From: an uncultured Blautia sp.
GTDB lineage: Bacteria > Bacillota > Clostridia > Lachnospirales > Lachnospiraceae
DNA length: 49,379 nt
Assembly (NCBI GenBank): GCA_900551075.1
Contig: URVB01000025.1
Coordinates: forward strand, 1 to 49,379
Reading direction: 5' to 3'
Shown: positions 24,675 to 31,561 of the stretch, piece by piece
Layout: each line of letters starts with the position of its first letter
How positions within the stretch are numbered: position 1 is the stretch's first letter
Made by a program: the position numbers and the translations under genes
The notes under the pieces: model-generated
What the model saw: the letters and a program-made list of their open reading frames with translations, nothing else
What the model was told of the DNA's origin: nothing
Databases searched by the model: none

Positions 24675-24695
24675 ATAAGCTTGAAAAAAGCTTAT
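24675..24695. repeat. 8-bp inverted repeat in the rqcH leader
   Basis: ATAAGCTT (24675-24682) and AAGCTTAT (24688-24695) are perfect inverse complements with a 5-base spacer. TTGAAAAAAGC occurs twice as a direct repeat (24681-24691 and 24710-24720). The set lies between the divergent rqcH and yicC genes. Confidence 0.5.
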
Positions 24696-24722
24696 CATTT
24701 AGTATATCATTGAAAAAAGCGT

Positions 24723-24751
24723 TTGACTAGGGTTTTAGAATGAACTATAAT
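24723..24751 (+). promoter_or_regulatory. strong promoter for the yicC-remA-gmk-rpoZ run
   Basis: TTGACT (24723-24728) and TATAAT (24746-24751) have 17-base spacing. The -10 box shows that an upstream in-frame ATG at 24740 cannot be the yicC start. Confidence 0.8.
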
Positions 24752-24799
24752 AAATCTGTATGTAAACATACCAGGAATTCATGCAAAGAGAGAATAGCT

Positions 24800-25678
24800 A
24801 TGATAAAAAGTATGACAGGCTTCGGCCGCGCGGAAGTAATGACAGGCGAGCGGAAAATTACCGTAGAGTTAAAATCTGTGAATCACAGGTATCTGGACCT
24901 CAATATCAAGATGCCGAAGAGATTAAGCCTTTTTGAAGGTGCGATACGGAATTTGATGAAAACCTATATGCAGCGCGGAAAAGTAGACGTATTTATTACG
25001 TATGAGGACTATACTTTGAACCGTGCCGCACTGAAATACAACCGGGAGCTGGCAAAGGAGTACCTTGGATATCTGAAGGAGATGGAGGAGGAATTCCATC
25101 TGGAAAACGATATACGGGTATCCACTCTGTCCCGGTATCCGGAAGTGCTGACTATGGAGGAGCAGTCCATAGATGAAGAAAAGCTGTGGGGATTTTTGGA
25201 GGAGCCGCTAAGGGAGGCATGTACGAAATTTGTGGAAACCCGCACCAGGGAGGGCGAGAATTTAAGGAAGGACCTTCTGGAAAAGCTGGGAGGACTGGGT
25301 GCAAAGGTGAAACAGGTACAAAAGCGTTCCCCTGAGGTTGTAAATGCTTACAGAGACAAGCTGGAGACAAAGGTCCATGAGCTTCTGGAGGACACTCAGA
25401 TTGATGAGAGCAGGATTGCGGCCGAGGTTGTAATCTTTTCCGACAAAATATGTAATGATGAGGAAACAGTACGGCTTGGCAGCCATATTGAAGGAATGAA
25501 AAAATTTCTGAACGAAAAAGAGGGAATCGGCAGGAAGCTGGATTTCATGGCCCAGGAAATGAACCGGGAAGCAAATACGATTCTGTCCAAATCCAATGAT
25601 CTGGAGATTTCAAACCTTGCGATTGATTTAAAGACCGAAATCGAAAAGATCAGAGAGCAGATACAGAATATTGAATGA
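24800..25678 (+). CDS. yicC: YicC/YloC family endoribonuclease
   Basis: The 292-residue protein begins MIKSMTGFGRAE, the hallmark start of the YicC/YloC family, and ends in a conserved helical domain (GRKLDFMAQEMNREANTILSKS, then IEKIREQIQNIE). Members are endoribonucleases that act on small RNAs. The start is ATG 24800, inside the predicted transcript. It leads the conserved Firmicutes order yloC-remA-gmk-rpoZ, and the next gene begins 17 bases after it. Confidence 0.93.
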   Translation: MIKSMTGFGRAEVMTGERKITVELKSVNHRYLDLNIKMPKRLSLFEGAIRNLMKTYMQRGKVDVFITYEDYTLNRAALKYNRELAKEYLGYLKEMEEEFHLENDIRVSTLSRYPEVLTMEEQSIDEEKLWGFLEEPLREACTKFVETRTREGENLRKDLLEKLGGLGAKVKQVQKRSPEVVNAYRDKLETKVHELLEDTQIDESRIAAEVVIFSDKICNDEETVRLGSHIEGMKKFLNEKEGIGRKLDFMAQEMNREANTILSKSNDLEISNLAIDLKTEIEKIREQIQNIE

Positions 25679-25695
25679 CAGGAGAGTAAAAACCC

Positions 25696-25968
25696 GTGGC
25701 AAAGTTGATTAACATAGGATTCGGGAATGTTGTGAATTCCCGGAAGATCGTAGCTGTCGTAAGTCCGGATGCGGCACCTGTGAAGCGTATGGTGCAGAGC
25801 GTCAAAGGAACCCGGTCTCTGGTGGATGCTACGCAGGGACGAAAAACAAAGGCAGTGATTGTTACCTCAGATGACCTTTTGGTTCTTTCGGCGCTGCAGC
25901 CGGAAACCATCGCCAGAAGATTCGCAGAAGTCTATGATTATGAGGACAGGGGAGAGGGACATGAATAA
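25696..25968 (+). CDS. remA: RemA-like extracellular matrix/biofilm regulator (DUF370)
   Basis: The 90-residue protein starts at GTG 25696 after GGAGAG and reads AKLINIGFGNVVNSRKIVAVVSPDAAP, typical of the RemA/YlzA family. In B. subtilis RemA is a DNA-binding ring-shaped activator of matrix and osmoprotection genes. In Clostridia the gene is kept in this operon whether or not the host makes such a matrix, so its targets here are unknown. Its last eight bases overlap the gmk start. Confidence 0.92.
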   Translation: MAKLINIGFGNVVNSRKIVAVVSPDAAPVKRMVQSVKGTRSLVDATQGRKTKAVIVTSDDLLVLSALQPETIARRFAEVYDYEDRGEGHE

Positions 25969-26581
25969 AGGCATATTAGTAGTAGTATCCGGCTTTTCCG
26001 GTGCGGGAAAGGGCACGGTCATGAAGTCTCTGCTGGAGAATTATGACAATTATGCATTGTCTGTTTCTGTGACGACCAGAAGGCCGAGGCAGGGCGAAGA
26101 GGATGGAAGGGAATATTTTTTCCGCACGAAAGAGGAATTTGAAAATCTGATAAAAGAGGATGCGCTGATCGAGTATGCGCAGTATGTAGGGAATTATTAC
26201 GGTACTCCCCGCTCCTATGTGGAAAAAATGCTGGAAGAGGGGAAGGATGTCATTCTGGAAATCGAAATCCAGGGTGCCATGAAAATAAAAGAAAAGATTC
26301 CGGATGCGCTGCTGGTATTTGTGGCGCCGCCTTCGGTGGAAGAGCTGAAGAACCGTCTTAAAGGACGGGGAACGGAAACTCCGGAGGTCATTGCCTCCAG
26401 GCTTCACCGGGCCGGGGAAGAAGCAGAGGGTATGGAATTATATGATTATCTTCTGATTAACGATGAGCTGGATGCCTGTGTAAAGGAGCTTCATTCGATC
26501 ATCCGCTGCGAGCATGCACGGACAAGCAGAAACCTTTCTTTTATACAGAAGATCAAGGATGAATCCGGGGCATTGCTATAA
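25961..26581 (+). CDS. gmk: guanylate kinase
   Basis: The 206-residue kinase phosphorylates GMP to GDP with ATP. The P-loop GFSGAGKGT is near residue 10, followed by SVSVTTRRPRQGEEDGREY and the GMP-binding and lid regions (IEYAQYVGNYYGTP, RLKGRGTE). The start is ATG 25961, after GGAGAGGG and overlapping the remA stop, which points to translational coupling. Confidence 0.96.
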   Translation: MNKGILVVVSGFSGAGKGTVMKSLLENYDNYALSVSVTTRRPRQGEEDGREYFFRTKEEFENLIKEDALIEYAQYVGNYYGTPRSYVEKMLEEGKDVILEIEIQGAMKIKEKIPDALLVFVAPPSVEELKNRLKGRGTETPEVIASRLHRAGEEAEGMELYDYLLINDELDACVKELHSIIRCEHARTSRNLSFIQKIKDESGALL

Positions 26582-26613
26582 AAATTGAAAATTCAGAAAA
26601 GGAGAAAACAAGT

Positions 26614-26904
26614 ATGATACATCCATCTTATTCAGAATTGATTCAGGCAATTAACACAAACAGTGAGGAAGACGACAATACCATTATGCTGAACAGTCGT
26701 TATTCTCTGGTATTGGCTACCAGTAAGCGTGCACGTCAGATCATCGGCGGTTCAGAGCCGTTGGTGGAGGGCGCAGCAGGCAAAAAACCGCTTTCTGTTG
26801 CAATTGATGAGTTTTATAAGGGGAAGGTGAAGATTCTTGCAGAAGCTCCCCAGGAAGAGGAGATTGCCGTAGAAGAAGCCCCGGAAAATCAAACAGAGGA
26901 ATAA
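26614..26904 (+). CDS. rpoZ: RNA polymerase omega subunit
   Basis: The 96-residue protein has the omega landmarks SRYSLVLATSKRARQI and KKPLSVAIDEFYKGKV, plus an acidic tail (EEEEIAVEEAPENQTEE-like). Omega helps assemble the beta-prime subunit. It is the third downstream gene in the usual order after gmk, and is preceded by AAAGGAG. Confidence 0.93.
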   Translation: MIHPSYSELIQAINTNSEEDDNTIMLNSRYSLVLATSKRARQIIGGSEPLVEGAAGKKPLSVAIDEFYKGKVKILAEAPQEEEIAVEEAPENQTEE

Positions 26905-26914
26905 GGCTATCCAG

Positions 26915-26934
26915 AGGCTGCGTTTTAGCAGCCT
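26915..26934 (+). terminator. weak terminator or attenuator between rpoZ and rimO
   Basis: AGGCTGC (26915-26921) pairs with GCAGCCT (26928-26934) around a 6-base loop, followed by TTATGC. The short tail suggests partial termination. Confidence 0.4.
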
Positions 26935-26955
26935 TTATGCGCATTAGGAGTTTAT

Positions 26956-28293
26956 ATGAAATTATTATTTATTTCACTGGGCTGTGACAAAAACCTGGCG
27001 GATTCGGAAGAGATGCTCGGCCTTCTGACCGGAAACGGGCATGAGATTGTAGACGATGAGGAACAGGCGGAAGGCATAATCATCAATACCTGTTGTTTTA
27101 TCAATGATGCCAAAGAAGAAAGTGTGGAGACGATTCTTCAAATGGCGGAGTATAAGAAATCAGGCTCCTGCAGGAACCTGATAGTTACAGGCTGCATGGC
27201 ACAGCGCTATAAAGAAGAAATACTGCAGGAAATCCCGGAGGTGGATGCTGTTCTGGGTACGACTTCGTATGAGGAGATTGTCAGAGCTGTCAATGAGGCA
27301 GAAGCAGGAAACCGCTTCAGGGAATTTAGGGACATTGATTATCTGCCCTTAACAGCAGGAAACCGCATTTTGACAACAGGAGGGCATTTTGGTTATCTGA
27401 AGATCGCGGAGGGCTGTGACAAGCACTGCACTTACTGCATTATTCCCAGTCTTCGCGGGAGATTCCGAAGCGTTCCGACGGAAAGGCTGCTTGCGCAGGC
27501 AGAGGATATGGCAAGGCAGGGAGTAAAGGAGCTAATCCTGGTTGCCCAGGAGACGACGGTTTACGGCACGGATCTCTATGGCAAAAAAACGCTGCATCTG
27601 CTTCTGAGAGAGCTTTGCAGAATCAAAGGAATTCGCTGGGTTCGTCTCCTGTACTGTTATCCGGAGGAGATTTATGATGAATTGATTCAGGTAATGAAAG
27701 AAGAAAAAAAAATCTGCCATTATCTGGACCTTCCGATTCAGCATGCAAGTGACCGTATTCTCAGGCGTATGGGCAGAAGGACGACGAAGGAAGAGCTGAC
27801 TGCAATCGTCGGGAAGCTGCGGGAAGAAATCCCGGATATCGTGCTGCGTACCACATTGATCACCGGTTTTCCGGGGGAAACAGAGGAAGATCATCAGGAG
27901 CTGCTGGAATTTGCAGACGAAATGGAGTTTGACCGTCTTGGAGTGTTTGCGTATTCTCCGGAGGAGGATACGCCGGCAGCATCCATGGAGGGGCAGATAC
28001 CGGAGGAAGTGAAGGAAGAGAGAAGAGCTGAGCTTATGGAGCTTCAGCAGGAAATCTCATATAAAAAGGGAAGTGCCCGTATCGGACAGGAGCTGCTTGT
28101 CATGATCGAGGGGAAATTATCGGGAGAAAGTGCGTATATTGCACGTACATATGGAGATGCACCAAAGGTAGATGGCTATATTTTTGTGCAGACAGGGGAA
28201 TTGCTGATGACCGGTGATTTTGCAAGAGTACGTGTGACAGGTGCCCTGGAATATGATTTGATAGGAGAGTTGGCTGATGAATACACCGAATAA
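26956..28293 (+). CDS. rimO: ribosomal protein S12 methylthiotransferase RimO
   Basis: The 445-residue radical SAM enzyme methylthiolates an Asp of ribosomal protein S12. It has an N-terminal MTTase domain with cluster ligands Cys10, Cys46 and Cys80, the radical SAM motif CxxxCxxC (Cys154, Cys158, Cys161 in AEGCDKHCTYCIIPSLRG), and a C-terminal TRAM domain. The ISLGCDKNLADSE start separates RimO from MiaB. Its 3' end overlaps pgsA by 17 bases. Confidence 0.95.
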   Translation: MKLLFISLGCDKNLADSEEMLGLLTGNGHEIVDDEEQAEGIIINTCCFINDAKEESVETILQMAEYKKSGSCRNLIVTGCMAQRYKEEILQEIPEVDAVLGTTSYEEIVRAVNEAEAGNRFREFRDIDYLPLTAGNRILTTGGHFGYLKIAEGCDKHCTYCIIPSLRGRFRSVPTERLLAQAEDMARQGVKELILVAQETTVYGTDLYGKKTLHLLLRELCRIKGIRWVRLLYCYPEEIYDELIQVMKEEKKICHYLDLPIQHASDRILRRMGRRTTKEELTAIVGKLREEIPDIVLRTTLITGFPGETEEDHQELLEFADEMEFDRLGVFAYSPEEDTPAASMEGQIPEEVKEERRAELMELQQEISYKKGSARIGQELLVMIEGKLSGESAYIARTYGDAPKVDGYIFVQTGELLMTGDFARVRVTGALEYDLIGELADEYTE

Positions 28294-28816
28294 ATTGACA
28301 GTTGCAAGAATGATCATGGTCCCGTTTTTGGTTGTTTTTATGCTGACTGGCTGGGGCGGTGAGGCAAACCGTTTTATATCTCTGGCAATCTTTGCGGCAG
28401 CCAGTATCACGGATTGGTTTGATGGCTATCTTGCAAGAAAATACCATCTGGTGACAAATTTTGGAAAGTTTATGGATCCTCTGGCGGATAAGCTGCTGGT
28501 ATGCTCTGCGTTGATTTGTCTGGTGGAGCTGGACAGATTAGAGGCATGGATCGTGATCATCATCATCGCAAGAGAATTTATTATCAGCGGGTTCCGCTTG
28601 ATCGCGGCAGAAAACGGAGTGGTCATCGCTGCAAATTACTGGGGGAAATTCAAAACCGTTTCCCAGATGGCCATGATCATTCTATTGATCTTAAATTACG
28701 GCGGCGCTTTTGCAGTTTTGGCGGAGGTTTCTGTATGGCTTTCCGTTGCGATGACCGTTATTTCCCTGATGACTTATATTATGCAGAATAAAAATGTCCT
28801 GTCTATGCAGGAGTGA
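28277..28816 (+). CDS. pgsA: CDP-diacylglycerol-glycerol-3-phosphate 3-phosphatidyltransferase
   Basis: The 179-residue membrane enzyme makes phosphatidylglycerol-phosphate. The CDP-alcohol phosphotransferase motif D-G-x2-A-R-x8-G-x3-D-x3-D is complete (Asp49, Gly50, Ala53, Arg54, Gly63, Asp67, Asp71). About five hydrophobic helices surround it. GGAGAG within the rimO end serves as ribosome site. The order rimO-pgsA-cinA is conserved in Firmicutes. Confidence 0.94.
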   Translation: MNTPNKLTVARMIMVPFLVVFMLTGWGGEANRFISLAIFAAASITDWFDGYLARKYHLVTNFGKFMDPLADKLLVCSALICLVELDRLEAWIVIIIIAREFIISGFRLIAAENGVVIAANYWGKFKTVSQMAMIILLILNYGGAFAVLAEVSVWLSVAMTVISLMTYIMQNKNVLSMQE

Positions 28817-28836
28817 TTCATTTGAAAGGAGTACCA

Positions 28837-30105
28837 ATGATTGCAGAGCTGATTTCTGTGGGAACAGAGATTCTTTTAGGAAACATCGTCAATACCAACA
28901 GTGCTTATCTTTCCGAAAAATGTGCACAGCTTGGTCTGTCCGTTTATTTTCAGACGGTTGTCGGGGATAACGAGGAACGAATGAAGGCTGTGATCCGCAC
29001 GGCCCTGGAGCGTTCGGACGTGATCATTCTCACGGGAGGTCTTGGACCGACAGAGGATGATCTGACCAAGGAGATTACAGCAGAAGTGCTGGGGCTTCCA
29101 CTGGCAGAGGATGCACACAGCAGGGAACGCCTGGAAGCTTATATGAAGCAATACAAGCATAATAACGCCCAGCGCAGGATCACGGCAAATAATTATAAGC
29201 AGGCATTGGTTCCGCAGGGAGCGTTGGTTCTGGACAATCACAATGGGACAGCGCCCGGGCTTATCATTGAAAAAGACGGCAAGACAGCAGTACTTCTGCC
29301 CGGACCGCCGATGGAGATGAAGCCCATGTTTGAGGAAGAGGTGTTTCCGTACCTGCGCAAAAAACAGCCGGAGATCATTTATTCTCAAATGGTAAAGATC
29401 TGTGGAATCGGGGAGAGTCAGGTGGCAGAGGATATTCAGGATTTGATCGGGAAACAGACGAATCCGACGATTGCTCCGTATGCGAGGACAGGAGAGGTGC
29501 ACCTTCGTATTACGGCAAAGGGTGAAGATGAAAAGGAATGCAAAAAGCTGATCAAACCCCTGGTACGGGAACTCAAAGCCCGTTTCGGCAAAAACATTTT
29601 TGCAACAGATGAAAAGAAGACTCTGGAGGAAGCTGTGGTAGATATGCTGAAGGACCAGGGATTGACGCTTGCTTTGGCAGAGTCCTGCACAGGCGGTGCG
29701 GTAGCTGCCAGAATCGTGAATGTTCCCGGTGCGTCTGAGGTCTTTACGCATGGATATGTTACATACAGCAACCGTGCCAAGAGGAAATGCCTTGGCGTAA
29801 AAAAAGGCACCCTGAAGGTAGAGGGTGCAGTATCTGAAAAGTGCGCAAAGGAAATGGCAAGGGGAGGCTGCTTTTTCTCCAAAGCAGATATCTGTCTTTC
29901 GATTACAGGGATTGCAGGACCGGATGGCGGCACCAAAGAAAAACCGGTAGGAACGGTTTTTATGGGCTGCTGCTATAATGACAAAGTCATCGTGCAGGAG
30001 TTTCATTTTTCAGGAAGCCGCCTGAAAATCCGTGAGCAGTCAGCCGCGCATGCACTGGCGCTTCTTCGCGAATGCATTATGGAAGGAATCAATAAAAAAG
30101 ATTAA
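28837..30105 (+). CDS. cinA: CinA family protein (putative competence-damage inducible / nicotinamide-nucleotide amidase)
   Basis: The 422-residue protein starts at ATG 28837, shortly after AAAGGAG. The N-terminal MoaB/MoeA-like domain has AELISVGTEILLGNIVNTNS and LTGGLGPTEDD (1-170). The C-terminal CinA domain (about 262-415) has LALAESCTGGAVAARI and TGIAGPDGGTKEKPVGT, the catalytic region of nicotinamide mononucleotide deamidase. It recycles pyridine nucleotides and may repair NAD by-products. It is the last gene of its run. Confidence 0.94.
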   Translation: MIAELISVGTEILLGNIVNTNSAYLSEKCAQLGLSVYFQTVVGDNEERMKAVIRTALERSDVIILTGGLGPTEDDLTKEITAEVLGLPLAEDAHSRERLEAYMKQYKHNNAQRRITANNYKQALVPQGALVLDNHNGTAPGLIIEKDGKTAVLLPGPPMEMKPMFEEEVFPYLRKKQPEIIYSQMVKICGIGESQVAEDIQDLIGKQTNPTIAPYARTGEVHLRITAKGEDEKECKKLIKPLVRELKARFGKNIFATDEKKTLEEAVVDMLKDQGLTLALAESCTGGAVAARIVNVPGASEVFTHGYVTYSNRAKRKCLGVKKGTLKVEGAVSEKCAKEMARGGCFFSKADICLSITGIAGPDGGTKEKPVGTVFMGCCYNDKVIVQEFHFSGSRLKIREQSAAHALALLRECIMEGINKKD

Positions 30106-30112
30106 GATGCAG

Positions 30113-30143
30113 ACAGCCGCCTGCAAAGGCAGACGGCTGTTTT
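30113..30143 (+). terminator. terminator after cinA
   Basis: ACAGCCGCCTGC (30113-30124) pairs with GCAGACGGCTGT (30129-30140) with one mismatch and a 4-base loop, followed by TTT. It sits between convergent genes. Confidence 0.65.
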
Positions 30144-30147
30144 ATGC

Positions 30148-30420
30148 TTAACGAATCATTCTCATCAGATTTACGATGCGGTCAATCTTGGCTGTTTCTT
30201 CAGGTGATTTTCCCATTTTCAGCACCTCCAGTACTGCAGAAATCTCTCCCTGTGAAAAATTCAATCCATTGCTTTTTCCCTGAGCAGCAGCGCTCATCAG
30301 GAAGGGGAGCATATCAGCGGCGCTTTTTCCGCTTCCCTGGGCTGCGAGATTTTGCAGCATATCCAGTTTGCTTTTGTCCATATTGGCAAGCTTAGGGTTG
30401 TTTTTCCAGTCTTCATTCAT
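30148..30420 (-). CDS. small conserved protein of unknown function, second gene of a pair
   Basis: The 90-residue protein starts MNEDWKNNPKLANMDKSKLD. I chose this ATG because AAAGG lies nine bases upstream, whereas a 3-residue-longer start would abut the ribosome site. It is mostly helical and methionine-rich, with no signal peptide or cysteine. The end DRIVNLMRMIR resembles the segment DRMVNMFAMAEMFRMM of its upstream neighbour, so the two may be related or share a partner. I recall similar pairs only in Lachnospiraceae. Function unknown. Confidence 0.75.
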   Translation of the reverse strand: MNEDWKNNPKLANMDKSKLDMLQNLAAQGSGKSAADMLPFLMSAAAQGKSNGLNFSQGEISAVLEVLKMGKSPEETAKIDRIVNLMRMIR

Positions 30421-30425
30421 AGATA

Positions 30426-30776
30426 TCATCCTTTCTTTTCCGGGCTTTCATTCATCATTCGGAACATTTCGGCCATTGCAAACATATTGACCATTCTGTC
30501 CAGCTTTTGACGGCTGCTCCCATAGCAGAATTTGCGGATGTCCTGCAGCATCTCCAGGGGGTCTGTGACAGGGAGGGAGGCAGCCTGCATCTGTTCGGTC
30601 TGTCCCGCAGGAGAAAACAACGCCAAAGCATTGGAGAGCTCCTGCACCTTTGTATAGATAGAGATGACCTGCTGTCCGCGCGGGGGCAGATAGGGGATGG
30701 CAGCCTTCAGCATTTGTGCCTGATCATTGCTGACCATTTGATCCAAAGCGGTCTGAGAAATAAATTCCTGTTCCAT
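30426..30776 (-). CDS. small conserved protein of unknown function, first gene of a pair
   Basis: The 116-residue protein (MEQEFISQTALDQMVSNDQA) is predicted to be helical, with a middle segment AAIPYLPPRGQQVISIYTKV and a C-terminal helix ending MNESPEKKG. The start is preceded by AAAGGA. Its stop lies six bases from the start of the second gene, so the pair is co-transcribed. No known domain is recognised. It begins beside the inverted repeat at 30841-30894. Confidence 0.75.
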   Translation of the reverse strand: MEQEFISQTALDQMVSNDQAQMLKAAIPYLPPRGQQVISIYTKVQELSNALALFSPAGQTEQMQAASLPVTDPLEMLQDIRKFCYGSSRQKLDRMVNMFAMAEMFRMMNESPEKKG

Positions 30777-30840
30777 ATGGTGATTCCTTTTCTGAAATAC
30801 TATGCTTTTTATTACTAAACTATGACGGAGAAGCCTGTCT

Positions 30841-30894
30841 TGACATAAGATATGATATATGCGGCGTTTGCTGTGTATATCATATCTTATGTCA
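30841..30894. repeat. perfect 19-bp inverted repeat in a divergent intergenic region
   Basis: The arms 30841-30859 and 30876-30894 are exact inverse complements (TGACATAAGATATGATATA and its complement). Allowing G-T pairs, the stem extends to 25 bp around a 4-base loop. It lies between the minus-strand pair and the 43-residue gene on the plus strand. No T-run follows on either side. It could be an operator, an RNA hairpin or a remnant of a small mobile element. Confidence 0.85.
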
Positions 30895-30910
30895 GAAAGG
30901 AAACGAAGTC

Positions 30911-31042
30911 ATGCAGAGAGAGCAGCAAAAGCTTGTCTTAGATGGGAATGCTTTTTATGAATTGGATTTGGAATGTCTCAGGCGAAAGAAAGCGAAGCAG
31001 GAAGAGACGAAGAAGAAAACACAACAAAGGCAGAGGAGGTAA
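30911..31042 (+). CDS. 43-residue basic microprotein, unknown function
   Basis: ATG 30911 follows AAAGGA by nine bases. The product begins MQREQQKLVLDGNAFYELDL and ends in a run of Lys, Arg, Gln and Glu (about 17 Lys/Arg of 43). The layout is a short LDGNAFYELDLEC module followed by a charged helix. It lies just after the inverted repeat. Its last codons and stop are inside a 13-bp hairpin. A real gene is supported by the ribosome site and the coherent sequence, but no homologue was checked. Confidence 0.55.
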   Translation: MQREQQKLVLDGNAFYELDLECLRRKKAKQEETKKKTQQRQRR

Positions 31043-31056
31043 CCCTCTGCCTTTGT
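31024..31056 (-). terminator. 13-bp hairpin, terminator of the high-cysteine gene
   Basis: 31024-31036 and 31044-31056 are perfect inverse complements with a 7-base loop. On the minus strand the stem is followed by a T-rich tract (TGTGTTTTCTTC), which fits a terminator for the gene at 31066-31338. On the plus strand it overlaps the 43-residue gene and lacks a T-run. Confidence 0.65.
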
Positions 31057-31065
31057 GTAAAGAGA

Positions 31066-31338
31066 TTAGAACATGCAGCCATTGCCGCATCCGCCGCAAA
31101 GCAGCAGCAGGATTATGATAATCCAGCAGCAGTCACCGTTATTGTTGTTGCATCCGCATCCGCATCCATTGTTGTTTCCGCAGAAGAACAGAAGGATGAT
31201 GATCCACAGAATGGAACTGCAGGAATTGTTGCCGAAGAGGCCAAATCCACATCCATTGCCGCATCCACAGTTGTTGTCACAACCGCATCCGCCTCTTTCT
31301 TCACCACATCCACAGTTTGTAGCAGCTAAATCACTCAT
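31066..31338 (-). CDS. high-cysteine membrane protein of the HCB (chorion class) type
   Basis: The 90-residue protein starts MSDLAATNCGCGEERGG at an ATG preceded by GGAGGA; a longer frame has no ribosome site. It alternates Cys/Gly/Asn-rich stretches (CGCGNGCGFG, NNNGCGCGCNNNN) with two short hydrophobic segments, SSILWIIILLFFCG and CCWIIIILLLLCGG. This composition matches small Lachnospiraceae proteins annotated as chorion class high-cysteine HCB protein 13. The function is unknown. The cysteines could bind metal, be oxidised at the envelope, or be modified. Low-complexity codon repeats produce many false frames on the other strand. Confidence 0.85.
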   Translation of the reverse strand: MSDLAATNCGCGEERGGCGCDNNCGCGNGCGFGLFGNNSCSSILWIIILLFFCGNNNGCGCGCNNNNGDCCWIIIILLLLCGGCGNGCMF

Positions 31339-31450
31339 TGAAAATTCCTCCAAAATTTGTTTACACTCCATACTATGTGGGGGACGGGCAGTGTGTGACA
31401 TTGGAAAAGAGAATCATAAAGCGCAAAATTGGCCGCTGCTGCGGAAATAG

Positions 31451-31479
31451 TTGACAGGTTCCCATACTTTGGATATAAT
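31451..31479 (+). promoter_or_regulatory. perfect consensus sigma-A promoter for the wall hydrolase
   Basis: TTGACA (31451-31456) and TATAAT (31474-31479) are both consensus with 17-base spacing. They lie 83 bases upstream of the start codon. Confidence 0.85.
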
Positions 31480-31561
31480 ACAAACAAATATGTAATTGTT
31501 TTGTAATAAATGAAATGATTCTGACATATTTCGCCTGATTTTAAAGAAATGGAGAAAGCGT

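Noticed and set aside
31073..31450. Long plus-strand frames rich in Pro/His or Ala/Ser opposite the high-cysteine gene
   Set aside because: They are the complement of Cys/Gly/Asn codon repeats on the minus strand and have no ribosome sites. The minus-strand frame has a GGAGGA site and a recognisable composition.
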